Source: Phytoactinopolyspora halotolerans (GTDB lineage: Bacteria > Actinomycetota > Actinomycetes > Jiangellales > Jiangellaceae). From it: a DNA stretch of 64,000 nt. Made by a program: the position numbers and the translations under genes. The notes under the pieces were generated by a model. It saw only the letters and a program-made list of their open reading frames with translations, was not told the DNA's origin and did no database searches. The stretch's first letter is position 1, and each line of letters starts with the position of its first letter. The stretch is from assembly GCF_010550675.1 (NCBI RefSeq), contig NZ_JAAGOA010000001.1:370971-434970 (forward strand), written 5' to 3'. Of the stretch, positions 35,847-45,012 are shown piece after piece.

Positions 35847-36623
35847 GTGGTCGGCCTGATCATCCCGGCGGCCGGGGCGGGTGAACGTCTCGGAGCCGGT
35901 ATCCCGAAGGCGTTGTGCGCGCTGGGCGCCGAGGCACTGCTGGTCCACGCCGTCCGGGCGGGGGCCGGCAGTGGTGTGGTGACGACGGTGGTGATCGCCG
36001 CGCCTCCGGGCGAGGCGGATGCCGTCCACAAGCTGGTGGCGCCGGATATTCCGCCGGGCGTCGAGTTGCACGTCGTCGAAGGCGGCTCGAGCCGTCGGCA
36101 GTCTGTCCGTCGTGCCCTGGACGCCACCCCGCCGCAGGTTGACGTGGTGCTCATCCACGACGCGGCGCGATGCCTGGCCCCCGCTGCTCTGTTCGTCGCG
36201 GTCGCCGACGCCATCGACGCCGGCCGCGACGCCGTGGTGCCCGGCCTCCCGGTGGTCGACACGCTGAAACAGGTCGATGAGACGGGAGCGGTGGTGGCGA
36301 CGCCGGATCGGTCGTTGCTGCAAGCCGTGCAGACGCCTCAAGGCTTCCGTCGGCACGTGCTGGAACGCGCGCACCGCGCAGCCGAGGAGCGCGGAGACAC
36401 CACCGCGACGGATGACGCCGGTCTGGTGGAGTGGCTCGGACAGCCGGTGCATGTGATCCCGGGTCATGATCATGCCATGAAGATCACCAGACCGATCGAC
36501 CTCGTGCTCGCCGAAGCGTTGATCGCCGGGGAGAACTCCTCGGAGGAGGTCCGTACCACATCGGCCGAACCACAGATCTCATCCACGGCCTCGACGACGG
36601 ACGCCCGGCGGAGCGAGGCGTGA
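35847..36623 (+). CDS. ispD: 2-C-methyl-D-erythritol 4-phosphate cytidylyltransferase
   Basis: This 258-aa enzyme transfers CMP from CTP to MEP in the non-mevalonate isoprenoid pathway. The nucleotide-binding loop [20 protein letters not shown] begins at residue 4. The family signature [12 protein letters not shown] is near residue 102, and TDDAGLVEW near 192. GTG 35847 follows the carD stop by 2 bp. A Ser/Thr/Glu-rich tail of about 30 residues extends past the usual end and runs into the ispF start (4-bp overlap). Confidence 0.95.
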   Translation: MVGLIIPAAGAGERLGAGIPKALCALGAEALLVHAVRAGAGSGVVTTVVIAAPPGEADAVHKLVAPDIPPGVELHVVEGGSSRRQSVRRALDATPPQVDVVLIHDAARCLAPAALFVAVADAIDAGRDAVVPGLPVVDTLKQVDETGAVVATPDRSLLQAVQTPQGFRRHVLERAHRAAEERGDTTATDDAGLVEWLGQPVHVIPGHDHAMKITRPIDLVLAEALIAGENSSEEVRTTSAEPQISSTASTTDARRSEA

Positions 36624-37090
36624 CTTCGCGCGTCGGAGTCGGCGTCGATGTCCACCCGCTCGAAGCGGGACGTCCATGCTGGGTCGCCGGTCTGCACTGG
36701 CCGGACGAACCGGCCGGATGTGCCGGGCACTCGGATGGCGACGTGGCGGCGCATGCCGCATGCGATGCGCTGCTCTCCGCCGCCGGGCTCGGGGACCTGG
36801 GCGCCGTCTTCGGCACCGACCGGCCTGAATGGGCCGGAGCCTCCGGTGTCGACCTGCTCCGTGAGGTGGTGCGTCTTATCGCGCAGGCTTCCGGCGCGGT
36901 CGGCAACGTGTCGGTGCAGGTGGTCGGGGTGCGCCCCAAGATCGGGACGCGGCGAGCCGAGGCGGAGGCGACGTTGAGCGCGGCCGTCGGCGCCCCGGTC
37001 GCGGTCAGCGGCACCACGAGCGACGGACTGGGCCTGACCGGCCGCGGCGAAGGTCTGGCGGCGGTGGCGGTGGCGCTAGTGACGCTGTGA
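36620..37090 (+). CDS. ispF: 2-C-methyl-D-erythritol 2,4-cyclodiphosphate synthase
   Basis: This 156-aa trimeric zinc enzyme forms MEcPP in the MEP pathway, two steps after IspD. The zinc-ligand DxH motif is GVDVHPLE (Asp8, His10), and the signature [18 protein letters not shown] follows. Substrate residues include the [14 protein letters not shown]-terminal stretch. GTG 36620 overlaps ispD by 4 bp. Its stop overlaps the convergent PAP2 phosphatase gene by 15 bp. Confidence 0.95.
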   Translation: MTSRVGVGVDVHPLEAGRPCWVAGLHWPDEPAGCAGHSDGDVAAHAACDALLSAAGLGDLGAVFGTDRPEWAGASGVDLLREVVRLIAQASGAVGNVSVQVVGVRPKIGTRRAEAEATLSAAVGAPVAVSGTTSDGLGLTGRGEGLAAVAVALVTL

Positions 37091-37888
37091 CGATCGCGTC
37101 GACGGCCAGTCGAGGATCGGCCACGGCAGCCTGACGCGCAGCACGGCATTGGCGACCGACAGCGCCAGGGCGCCGAGCAACCAGCCGCCGGGGATGTCGC
37201 TGAGCCAGTGGTAATCGAGCAGCGCCATGAGCGCCCCGGCGAGGAAGACGATGACGCAGGCGGCGACGGTCGCCTGGCGGAACCGGCGGCGGTCCGGCCG
37301 CCAGCCGTGAGCGCCGAACAGGATGGTGGCGATCAGGAACCACGTCAACGTCGCGTTGGCGGTGTGCCCGGACGGAAACGCCTGGCCGTCGCCGTGCAGG
37401 ATGTCCATCCCGGTGTGCGGTGCGGTCCGTGCCAGGCTGAACTTGATCCAGTATCCGATGAAGAACACCGTGGCCAGACCCGAGCCGACGGCGATCAGCA
37501 CGCGGATCTTCCGCTGTTTCCACGCCACCCATACCCCGACGGCCACCACGATCGGCAGTGTGTACAAGCGCTGCCCACCCAGACTCGCGACGCCGTCGAG
37601 CAGTTCGCGCGCCACGCCCTCCGGCTGCCGCGCGTCGACGTACTCGTGAAACGGCCAGTCCCAGTCGATGACGAAGCCTCGCTCGACGACCTGCCAGGTC
37701 ATGAACGCCAGCAGCGCCGCGGAGAGGACACCGGTGAGTGCCGGTGCCAGCCACCAGGGCCGGGCACGGGGCCCGCGGTGCGAGTCGTCCGAGCCCTGCG
37801 CGTCGGCGCCGGTGTCGTTCACCGCCGCCGAGCCCGACCTACGGGACGGGTCACGCAGCTCGGGGGAAGGCGGACCGGCGTTGGACAC
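37076..37888 (-). CDS. PAP2-superfamily membrane phosphatase
   Basis: This 270-aa integral membrane protein has five to six helices and the three phosphatase motifs: [12 protein letters not shown] (motif 1), [13 protein letters not shown] (motif 2, catalytic His in SGH) and [13 protein letters not shown] (motif 3). Such enzymes dephosphorylate phosphatidic acid, undecaprenyl diphosphate or similar lipids. The N-terminal 40 residues are hydrophilic and disordered. GTG 37888 is chosen. Proximity to isoprenoid genes is compatible with undecaprenyl recycling but does not prove it. Confidence 0.88.
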   Translation of the reverse strand: MSNAGPPSPELRDPSRRSGSAAVNDTGADAQGSDDSHRGPRARPWWLAPALTGVLSAALLAFMTWQVVERGFVIDWDWPFHEYVDARQPEGVARELLDGVASLGGQRLYTLPIVVAVGVWVAWKQRKIRVLIAVGSGLATVFFIGYWIKFSLARTAPHTGMDILHGDGQAFPSGHTANATLTWFLIATILFGAHGWRPDRRRFRQATVAACVIVFLAGALMALLDYHWLSDIPGGWLLGALALSVANAVLRVRLPWPILDWPSTRSSQRH

Positions 37889-37977
37889 GTGCGCTTCTCC
37901 ACAGGTGCTCGGCTCACATTCGGGCTCGCCGCCACGGGGAGGCTGCCCTTAAGAGTCAGAGTAGCTAGTCTTGTCCG

Positions 37978-39444
37978 GTGAGTTTTCGCCTGTACGACAC
38001 CGCCGCACGAGAAGTCCGCGACTTTGTCCCGGTCAACCCGGGCCAGGTGGGTATCTATCACTGTGGTCTGACCGTACAGGGTCCACCGCACATCGGACAC
38101 ATCCGTAAGGAAGTCGTGTTCGACGTTCTGCGCCGGTGGTTCGAGTACAACGGGCTCGAGGTCACCATCGTCGCCAACATCACCGACATCGATGACAAGA
38201 TCCTCGACAAATCCGCGGCGGCAGGACGGCCGTGGTGGGCCTGGGCGTACGAGAACGAGCGAGCGCTGGACGCGGCCTATGAGGTGCTGGGGTGCGATCC
38301 GGCCACGTATCAGCCTCGTGCGACCGGACATATCACCGAGATGATCGAGCTGATGCAGACGCTGATCAAGAACGGGCACGCCTATCCGGCGGACGACGAC
38401 TCGGGCGACGTCTACTTCGACGTCCGTTCCTGGCCGTCGTACGGACAGCTCTCCGGCCAGAAGATCGACGACATGGCGGCCGCGAGCGACTCGGACACCC
38501 GGGCCAAGCGGGATCCGCGGGACTTCGCCCTCTGGAAGGGACACAAGGAGGGCGAGCCGGAGACGGCGTCCTGGCCCACGCCGTTCGGTCGGGGACGTCC
38601 GGGTTGGCACCTGGAGTGCTCCGCGATGGCCGCCAAGTACCTGGGTGAGGAGTTCGACATCCACGGCGGCGGGATCGACCTGCAGTTCCCGCACCACGAG
38701 AACGAGCTGGCCCAGTCACGAGCCGCAGGCCAGCCGTTCGCCCGGTACTGGATGCACAACGCGTGGGTGACCATGTCCGGCGAGAAGATGAGCAAGTCGC
38801 TCGGCAACTCGCTCCTGGTCTCCGACGTCATCCGTCGCGTCCGGCCGATCGAGCTGCGCTACTACCTGCTGGCCGCGCACTATCGCAGCGCGATCGAGTA
38901 CTCCGAGGAGTCCTTGGTCGCCGACGGGGCCGCGTACCGGCGGCTGGAGGGCTTCGTCACCCGCGCCACCGAGGTGCTGCCGGACGTGCGAGTGGCGGAC
39001 GCGGTGCCGGCCGAGTTCGCCGCGGCGATGGACGACGACCTCTCCGTCCCGCAGGCACTGGCGGTGCTGTTCGACACCGTCCGTGAGGGCAACAACCTGC
39101 TGTCCGCCGGCCGGCATGAGCGACTGCGAGAGAACCTGGCGAGCGTACGCGCCATGCTGGGTGTCCTGGGACTGGACCCGCTGGCCGAACCGTGGGTCGG
39201 GCTCGACTCGGTGGGCAGCGCCGGAGACCGGCTCCGCGGCGTCGTGGACGGTCTGGTCCGAACGCTGCTCGACCAGCGTCAGCAGGCGCGCGAGCGGAAG
39301 GATTTCGCTGCCGCGGACGCCATCCGTGACCGGCTCAACTCGCTGGGCATCCTGGTCGAGGACAGCCCGACCGGCACCCGGTGGGAGCTCGCCGGCGCTG
39401 ACACAGCCGCCGAACGCAACGTAGCCCGAGGAGACGTGGACTGA
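37978..39444 (+). CDS. cysS: Cysteinyl-tRNA synthetase
   Basis: This 488-aa class I aminoacyl-tRNA synthetase has the HIGH motif in PPHIGHIRK (about residue 36), the KMSKS loop in [10 protein letters not shown] (about 265), the zinc/cysteine pocket Cys29 in YHCGLTV, and LECSAMA plus HHENELAQS for the other ligands. DALR-type and C-terminal domains follow. It is not the mycothiol ligase MshC, which lacks the C-terminal domain. GTG 37978 lies just after the promoter. The stop overlaps the rlmB-like start (TGATG). Confidence 0.95.
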   Translation: MSFRLYDTAAREVRDFVPVNPGQVGIYHCGLTVQGPPHIGHIRKEVVFDVLRRWFEYNGLEVTIVANITDIDDKILDKSAAAGRPWWAWAYENERALDAAYEVLGCDPATYQPRATGHITEMIELMQTLIKNGHAYPADDDSGDVYFDVRSWPSYGQLSGQKIDDMAAASDSDTRAKRDPRDFALWKGHKEGEPETASWPTPFGRGRPGWHLECSAMAAKYLGEEFDIHGGGIDLQFPHHENELAQSRAAGQPFARYWMHNAWVTMSGEKMSKSLGNSLLVSDVIRRVRPIELRYYLLAAHYRSAIEYSEESLVADGAAYRRLEGFVTRATEVLPDVRVADAVPAEFAAAMDDDLSVPQALAVLFDTVREGNNLLSAGRHERLRENLASVRAMLGVLGLDPLAEPWVGLDSVGSAGDRLRGVVDGLVRTLLDQRQQARERKDFAAADAIRDRLNSLGILVEDSPTGTRWELAGADTAAERNVARGDVD

Positions 39445-40409
39445 TGGCCGGCAACTCCCGACGGCGGGGCGCGATGCGCAAGCCGGGCACGAAGAAGGGC
39501 ATGCAGGTGGGCTCGGGCGGGCAACGCCGCCGCGGTCTCGAAGGCAAGGGGCCGACGCCGCGAGCGGAGGACCGCACCGGGCATCCGGCCGCGCGACGGG
39601 CGGCCGCCAAGCGGAAGGAGACGGCCGCACAGTCGGCGCGGCGCCAGCGTCCCGAGCCCGGCCGTCCCGGAGCCACGGAGACGGTGGCGGGACGGAACTC
39701 CGTCGTGGAGGCACTGCGCGCGGAGGTGCCGGTGAAGGCGCTGTACGTCGCGGAGCGGATCGACTCCGATGACCGGGTCCGGGAGGTGCTGCGGACGGCG
39801 GCGGATCGTGGACTCGCGGTGTTGGAGGCGCCGCGGTCGGAGTTGGATCGGGTCACCGGTGGCGCGGTCCATCAGGGCGTGGCGCTGACCCTGCCGCCGT
39901 ATGACTACGCGCACCCCGACGACATCCTGACCGCTGCCGAAGAGGCCGGAGAGGTGCCGCTGGTGGTGGCGCTCGACGGCGTCACGGATCCGCGCAACCT
40001 CGGGGCGGTGGTGCGATCGGCGGCGGCGTTCGGTGCGCATGGGGTGGTGATTCCGGAGCGCCGGAGCGCGGGGATGACGGCAGGCGCATGGAAGACGTCT
40101 GCCGGCGCCGCGGCGCGCGTGCCGGTAGCGCGCGCGACCAATCTGGCCCGCCAGCTGCGGGCCTATCAGGAGGCGGGCCTCTTCGTCATCGGTCTGGATG
40201 GAAGCGGCGAGGTGGAGGTCGGCGAGGCGGCCGCGCTCGGCGAGCCGTTGTGCCTGGTGGTCGGTTCCGAGGGCGCGGGAATGTCGCGGATCGTTCACCA
40301 GGCGTGCGATCTGGTCGTGCGGATACCGATCGCGCGGAGCGTCGAGTCGCTGAACGCCGGCGTGGCGGCGGGTGTGGCCATGTACGAGATCGCACGCGCG
40401 AGGCGGTAG
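39444..40409 (+). CDS. rlmB: 23S rRNA (guanosine-2'-O-)-methyltransferase, TrmH/SpoU family
   Basis: This 321-aa SPOUT methyltransferase has a basic disordered N-terminal extension (about 70 residues rich in Arg/Lys), a substrate-binding domain ([14 protein letters not shown]), and a knotted catalytic domain. Motif 1 is [17 protein letters not shown], motif 2 [10 protein letters not shown] and motif 3 [19 protein letters not shown]. It methylates a ribose in 23S rRNA with SAM. Pairing with cysS is the standard actinobacterial arrangement. Confidence 0.92.
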   Translation: MAGNSRRRGAMRKPGTKKGMQVGSGGQRRRGLEGKGPTPRAEDRTGHPAARRAAAKRKETAAQSARRQRPEPGRPGATETVAGRNSVVEALRAEVPVKALYVAERIDSDDRVREVLRTAADRGLAVLEAPRSELDRVTGGAVHQGVALTLPPYDYAHPDDILTAAEEAGEVPLVVALDGVTDPRNLGAVVRSAAAFGAHGVVIPERRSAGMTAGAWKTSAGAAARVPVARATNLARQLRAYQEAGLFVIGLDGSGEVEVGEAAALGEPLCLVVGSEGAGMSRIVHQACDLVVRIPIARSVESLNAGVAAGVAMYEIARARR

Positions 40410-40527
40410 GCTGTCGCTGCCCGGTGCGTCGTGTGATGCGGGTCACCACCTGCGCATGGCATGCCGGGCACCGACGACAGCCACGGGAGACGATCTCTTC
40501 CGTGTGAGCCGTGGAGGTGCTTCTCGC

Positions 40528-41679
40528 GTGCCTGCAGACCGCATGCTGCCCACCCCAGAGGCCGGTGAACTGCTGGCCCTGGTCCGTGACATCGCCGACG
40601 CCGAGCTGGCGCCCCGCGCCGGCGCCGCCGAAGCGGCCGCCGAGTATCCCAGGGACGCCGTGCGCCTGCTGGGGAGGTCCGGGCTGCTCGGGCTCCCGTA
40701 CGACGAGGACATGGGCGGCGGAGGTCAGCCCTACGAGGTCTACCTTCAGGTGCTGGAGGAGATCGCCGCACGCTGGGCAACCGTCGCCTTGAGCATCAGC
40801 GTGCACACTCTCGCGTGTTGGCCGCTGGACGCGTACGGCACAGCCGAGCAGCGCAAACAGTGGCTGCCGGACATGGTGGGCGGCGAACTCCTCGGCGCCT
40901 ACTGCCTGTCGGAACCGCATGCGGGCTCGGACGCCGCGGCGTTGACCACGCGGGCGACACGTGACTCGGCGGGTTACGTTCTAGACGGCACGAAGGCATG
41001 GATCACCCATGGCGGACACGCGGACTTCTACACCGTGTTCGCACGGACGTCCGACGACGGTCCGCGCGGGATCAGCTGCTTTCTCGTTCCCGGCGACGCC
41101 GACGGTCTCTCTTTCGGCGCCCACGAGAAGAAGATGGGGATGACCGCATCGCCCACCACGCTGGTCCACCTGGACGGTGTACGGCTGCCGGCCGAGAACC
41201 GGATCGGGCCGGAGAACGCCGGCTTCAGCATCGCCCTGGAGGCGCTCGATTCCGGCCGGCTTGGCGTGGCGGCCGTCGCCACGGGGCTCGGGCAGGCGGC
41301 GCTCGATGCGGCCGTCGGGTACGCGAAGGAGCGTACCCAGTTCGGCAAGCCGATCGTCTCCCATCAGGGCCTGGGCTTCCTGCTCGCGGACATGGCCGCG
41401 GCGGTGGAGGCGGGACGCGCGCTGTACCTGGCCGCTGCCCGGCGGCGCGACGCCGGGCTGACGTACCGACGTGAGGCGAGCGTCGCCAAACTGATCGCCA
41501 CGGACAACGCGATGAAGGTCACCACCGACGCGGTACAGGTACTCGGCGGCGCCGGCTACACCCGAGACTTCCCGGTCGAGCGCTACTTCCGGGAGGCGAA
41601 GGTGATGCAGATCTTCGAAGGCTCCAACCAGATCCAGCGTGTGGTGATCGCGCGAGACCTGGAACGCCACCCGAGCTGA
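40528..41679 (+). CDS. Acyl-CoA dehydrogenase
   Basis: This 383-aa FAD-dependent dehydrogenase oxidises an acyl-CoA to the 2-enoyl-CoA. Family motifs are YCLSEPHAGSDAAAL (near residue 126), YAKERTQFGKPI (near 270) and the C-terminal EAKVMQIFEGSNQIQRVVIAR, with catalytic Glu in IFEG. GTG 40528 is chosen because GGAGGT sits 9 bp upstream and the length matches the family; the open frame reaches back to 40372 over rlmB without support. Chain-length specificity is unknown. Confidence 0.92.
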   Translation: MPADRMLPTPEAGELLALVRDIADAELAPRAGAAEAAAEYPRDAVRLLGRSGLLGLPYDEDMGGGGQPYEVYLQVLEEIAARWATVALSISVHTLACWPLDAYGTAEQRKQWLPDMVGGELLGAYCLSEPHAGSDAAALTTRATRDSAGYVLDGTKAWITHGGHADFYTVFARTSDDGPRGISCFLVPGDADGLSFGAHEKKMGMTASPTTLVHLDGVRLPAENRIGPENAGFSIALEALDSGRLGVAAVATGLGQAALDAAVGYAKERTQFGKPIVSHQGLGFLLADMAAAVEAGRALYLAAARRRDAGLTYRREASVAKLIATDNAMKVTTDAVQVLGGAGYTRDFPVERYFREAKVMQIFEGSNQIQRVVIARDLERHPS

Positions 41680-41786
41680 CCCCCGTGTCCGGGGTGGGCG
41701 GCGCCCATCCCGGACGGATTCCGGCCGGCCTCCAGCCGGCCGGCCTGGCACATCCGCGCGCGCCTCACGACGGACCCGGACCCGGA

Positions 41787-41817
41787 CACCAATCCGCCCC
41801 GGCGGCGGCCACGAATA
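41787..41817 (+). promoter_or_regulatory. Putative SigK-type promoter, probably leaderless
   Basis: CACCAATCCGCCC (41787-41799) and ACGAATA (41811-41817) give an ECF-type -35 (CCAATCC) and -10 (CGAAT) separated by 16 bp. The same sequences with identical spacing occur upstream of sigK at 44309-44339. Mycobacterial SigK promoters are described with CCATCC/CCGAAT-like elements. The -10 ends 6 bp before the ATG at 41824, so the transcript would start at or next to the start codon. Confidence 0.75.
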
Positions 41818-41823
41818 CCGGGC

Positions 41824-43395
41824 ATGGACAGCCCTGGACATCCGTGGCGCACGCGAGGGTTCGCCGCGCTCGCCGGCATCGTGGCCGGCGGGGTCACCCT
41901 CGGTATCGGTGAACTCGCCGAAGCGCTCGTGGGCCCGAGGACGTCGCCGTTCGCCGTGGTGGGCAACACCATCGTCGATCGCACCCCGGAGTGGCTGAAG
42001 AGCTTCGCCATCTCCACCTTCGGCGCCAACGACAAGCTCGTCCTCCAGATCTGTCTCGGCGTAGTTCTGCTGGGTCTGTCCGTGCTCGCCGGCCTGTTCC
42101 AGTTGCGTCGTCCGCCGGCCGGGCTGGTGCTGGTGGCAGTGCTGGGAGGCGCGGCGTCGGCGGCGGCGATGAACCGGCCGGCCAGTAGCCCGGAGGATCT
42201 GATCCCGTCGCTGGCCGGTGTGCTGCTGGGCGGAACCGCGCTCTGGCTGCTGGTACGCGAGCTCAGAACCCGGCCGGCACCGGCGCGCGGAACACGTGCC
42301 TCCGCCTCCGCCGGCTCGACCGCTGACCTCGGCCGACGCCGGTTCCTCGGGCTGGCCGCGGCGGCCGTCGGGGTGGCGGTGTTGACGGCCGTCGGCAGCC
42401 GGCAGCTCGGCCAGACCGTTGACGACGTGCTGGCCGCGCGCGGACGGCTCCGGCTGCCCGAGCCCGAGCGGCCCGCCGTCGACCCGAGTCCCCGGGTGCG
42501 GCTGGACATTCCCGGCCTGACGCCGTTCACCACCGCCAACGATGAGTTCTACCGAGTGGATACGGCACTCGAGGTGCCGGTGGTGCATCCGGACGAGTGG
42601 ACGCTGCGGGTGCACGGCATGGTCGAGCGCGTCGTCGACATCGACTTCGCCGACTTGCTGACCATGCCGTTGGTGGAGCGGATGATCACGTTGACGTGCG
42701 TCTCCAACGAGGTCGGCGGCGAACTGGCCGGAAACGCCGTGTGGCTGGGGTATCCCCTCGCGTCGCTCTTGGAACAGGCCCGGCCGGACGCGGACGCCGA
42801 CATGGTGCTGTCCACGAGCGTCGACGGGTTCACCGCCGGCACCCCGCTCGCAGCCTTGCTGGACGGCCGCGATGCGCTGCTGGCGATCGGCATGAACGGC
42901 GAGCCTCTTCCGTTGGACCACGGCTTCCCGGTCCGCATGGTGGTGCCCGGCCTTTACGGCTACGTCTCGGCGACGAAGTGGGTCGTCGATCTGGAGGTCA
43001 CGCGGTTCGACCGGGCGTCGGCGTACTGGACCGACCGGGACTGGGCCGAGCGGGCACCGATCAAGATCGCCTCCCGGATCGACGTCCCCGGTTCGTTCGC
43101 CGAACTCTCGGCGGGGCGCAACGTCGTCGCCGGCGTCGCATGGGCGCAGCGCCGCGGGATCAGCGAAGTCGAGATCCAAGTCGATTCCGGCCCCTGGCAG
43201 CCGGCGCGGCTGGCGGCGGAGGCGTCGGTCGATGTCTGGAGGCAGTGGTCCCTCGACTGGGACGCCACGCCCGGCCGGCACACCCTGCGGGTCCGGGCTA
43301 CGGACGGTGACGGTGAGCCGCAGACCGACGAGAAGGCTTCCCCGTTCCCGGACGGGGCCAGCGGTTGGCACTCGGTGGTGGTGGAGGTGGTCTAG
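41824..43395 (+). CDS. Polytopic membrane sulfite-oxidase-like molybdopterin enzyme
   Basis: This 523-aa protein has four N-terminal transmembrane helices (about 12-34, 71-93, 99-116, 127-145). A twin-arginine motif RRRFLG (171-176) with a fifth hydrophobic segment follows, then an extracytoplasmic sulfite oxidase domain with Mo-ligand Cys292 in LTCVSNEVGGE. A C-terminal Mo-co dimerisation-like Ig domain (about 430-523) completes it. Sec would insert the first helices and Tat the last one with the folded cofactor domain, as known for related actinobacterial proteins. No ribosome-binding site precedes the ATG, consistent with the leaderless promoter. The substrate is unknown. Confidence 0.88.
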   Translation: MDSPGHPWRTRGFAALAGIVAGGVTLGIGELAEALVGPRTSPFAVVGNTIVDRTPEWLKSFAISTFGANDKLVLQICLGVVLLGLSVLAGLFQLRRPPAGLVLVAVLGGAASAAAMNRPASSPEDLIPSLAGVLLGGTALWLLVRELRTRPAPARGTRASASAGSTADLGRRRFLGLAAAAVGVAVLTAVGSRQLGQTVDDVLAARGRLRLPEPERPAVDPSPRVRLDIPGLTPFTTANDEFYRVDTALEVPVVHPDEWTLRVHGMVERVVDIDFADLLTMPLVERMITLTCVSNEVGGELAGNAVWLGYPLASLLEQARPDADADMVLSTSVDGFTAGTPLAALLDGRDALLAIGMNGEPLPLDHGFPVRMVVPGLYGYVSATKWVVDLEVTRFDRASAYWTDRDWAERAPIKIASRIDVPGSFAELSAGRNVVAGVAWAQRRGISEVEIQVDSGPWQPARLAAEASVDVWRQWSLDWDATPGRHTLRVRATDGDGEPQTDEKASPFPDGASGWHSVVVEVV

Positions 43396-43461
43396 CCGCA
43401 GCGACGAGAGCAGTACCGACAGCACACCGGTTCCCGGAAACCTTTAAAAGGAGGAACGACG

Positions 43462-44175
43462 ATGAGAAGCTCCACCCGACGTACGGCCGCGGTGATAGGC
43501 GCCGTGGCGGCGCTGGCCCTGACCGTCAACGCATGCGGATCCGACGACGACAGCGGAGACGACAACACGGCCGAGGAGACGACCAGCGACGAGCAGGACA
43601 CATCCCAGGACGAGGAGGACGGCGGCTCCGAGGAGAACAGTACCGACGACGAGGCCTCCGCCGGTGACATGGAGGAGATATCCGGGCCGGTGGGCCCAGG
43701 ATGCGGAGACTACGCCGAGCAGGTGCCGGACGGCCCGGGTTCGGTCGAGGGTATGTCCGAGGATCCGGTCGCCGTGGCCGCGTCGAACAACCCCCTGCTC
43801 ACGACCCTGGTCTCGGCGGTCTCTGGGGAGCTGAACCCCGATGTCGACCTGGTGGACACGCTGAACGGGGGCGAGTTCACCGTCTTCGCGCCGGTCGACG
43901 ATGCCTTCGCCGCCGTCGACGAAGAGACGCTGGGAACGCTTTCGGAAGATGCCGATCTGCTGACCAGTGTGCTGACCTACCACGTTGTGGCCGGCCAGGT
44001 CGGGCCGGACGAGATCGCCGGTGAACACGAGACGGTGCAGGGTGCGTCCGTGACCGTCGAGGGCGAGCCGGAGATGCTGACGGTGAACGACGCCAACGTC
44101 ATCTGCGGCGGTGTCCAGACGGCCAATGCGACCGTCTACCTGATCGACTCGGTCCTGATGCCGCCGGCATCGTGA
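43462..44175 (+). CDS. Fasciclin (FAS1) domain lipoprotein, MPT70/MPT83-like
   Basis: This 237-aa lipoprotein starts at ATG 43462 after AAAGGAGG. The lipobox is ALTVNACG (Cys about 25). A highly acidic linker (Asp/Glu/Ser, residues 26-75) leads to a FAS1 domain (H1 motif [15 protein letters not shown]2 region [10 protein letters not shown]). Mycobacterial relatives MPT70/MPT83 are the classical SigK targets, and here the gene sits 67 bp after the molybdoenzyme and just upstream of sigK-rskA. Surface adhesion or wall association is likely. Confidence 0.92.
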   Translation: MRSSTRRTAAVIGAVAALALTVNACGSDDDSGDDNTAEETTSDEQDTSQDEEDGGSEENSTDDEASAGDMEEISGPVGPGCGDYAEQVPDGPGSVEGMSEDPVAVAASNNPLLTTLVSAVSGELNPDVDLVDTLNGGEFTVFAPVDDAFAAVDEETLGTLSEDADLLTSVLTYHVVAGQVGPDEIAGEHETVQGASVTVEGEPEMLTVNDANVICGGVQTANATVYLIDSVLMPPAS

Positions 44176-44308
44176 TCGGTTCCGGCACGTCAGCCGATTG
44201 AGAGTGACCTCCCGCGGTTACCATGCCGGCGGGAGGTCACTCATGGCTGTCCATCCGGTATCCGGACCGACCGCGGATGCGGATCGGTCTCGACCTCGCC
44301 CGAATCCG

Positions 44309-44339
44309 CACCAATCCGCCCGAGGAACGGTGACGAATA
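44309..44339 (+). promoter_or_regulatory. Putative SigK-type promoter of sigK (autoregulation)
   Basis: CACCAATCCGCCC (44309-44321) and ACGAATA (44333-44339) match the element at 41787-41817 in sequence and in the 16-bp spacer. The intervening 11 bp are unrelated (GAGGAACGGTG against CGGCGGCGGCC), so only the recognition elements are conserved. The expected transcript start is near 44345. It indicates that SigK drives its own operon and the molybdoenzyme-fasciclin operon. Confidence 0.75.
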
Positions 44340-44377
44340 GCGGATGACGGCGGACGGCTACCCCGAACGGAGGAACC

Positions 44378-44410
44378 ATGGCCAGAGGTGAACCAGGGCG
44401 GTGGCCCTGA
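44378..44410 (+). other. Possible 10-codon leader peptide coupled to sigK
   Basis: A strong CGGAGG site (44369-44373 core) precedes ATG 44378, which opens MARGEPGRWP and stops at TGA 44408-44410. The TGA overlaps an in-frame sigK ATG as TGATG. The layout suggests translational coupling of the sigma factor to a short upstream peptide. Chance is possible for so short a frame, and sigK could instead start at GTG 44401 within it. Confidence 0.4.
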
Positions 44411-45012
44411 TGCCGACGCTGCGCCCGGTCGGGGACGAGGGTGGTGCCGAACATCAAGCCGACACCACGGCGACGCTCGGCGACCTCCTGGAGCGGTCCG
44501 CGCGGGGAGACACGGCGGCCTTCGCCCGCATCTACGACCAGGTGGCGGGCCCGGTACTGGGCATCGCCACCCGGGTGTTGCGGGACAGGAGCCAGGCCGA
44601 GGAGGTCGCCCAGGACGTACTCGTGGAGGTGTGGCGGTCGGCGTCGCGGTACTCCACCGCGCGCGGAAGCGCCATGGCCTGGATCATGACGATCGCACAC
44701 CGCCGGGCCGTGGACCGTGTACGGCGCGAGCAAGCCGCCACCGACCGTGAGTTCCGGATGGCGGCGCAGGCCGAGAGCCCGCCGTATGACCAGGTCGCCG
44801 AGCAGGTCGAAATGAGCTTCGAACGCGAGCAGGCGCGGCGCTGCCTGGAGTCCCTGACCGAGTTGCAGCGCGAGTCGGTCACGCTGGCCTACTACGACGG
44901 CTACACGTATCGAGAGGTGGCGGAGCTGTTGAAGGCGCCACTCGGCACGGTGAAGACCAGGCTCCGGGACGGGCTGATCCGGTTGCGTGATTGCATGGGG
45001 TTGGGGCGATGA
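44410..45012 (+). CDS. sigK: ECF sigma factor SigK
   Basis: This 200-aa ECF sigma factor has region 2 (residues about 28-95; FARIYDQVAGPVLGIATRVLRD, EVAQDVLVEVWRSASRY, AWIMTIAHRRAVDRVRR) and region 4 (about 135-195; LTELQRESVTLAYYDGYTYREVAELLKAPLGTVKTRLRDGL region). The adjacent anti-sigma factor and fasciclin gene identify it as SigK. The start is uncertain between GTG 44401 and ATG 44410; I prefer the latter for its TGATG coupling to a short upstream frame. The stop overlaps rskA (ATGA). Confidence 0.93.
   Translation: MPTLRPVGDEGGAEHQADTTATLGDLLERSARGDTAAFARIYDQVAGPVLGIATRVLRDRSQAEEVAQDVLVEVWRSASRYSTARGSAMAWIMTIAHRRAVDRVRREQAATDREFRMAAQAESPPYDQVAEQVEMSFEREQARRCLESLTELQRESVTLAYYDGYTYREVAELLKAPLGTVKTRLRDGLIRLRDCMGLGR

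Noticed and set aside
40981..43425. 814-codon minus-strand open frame
   Set aside because: It is antisense to the acyl-CoA dehydrogenase and the molybdoenzyme, both with clear motifs. Its composition is typical of high-GC shadow frames.
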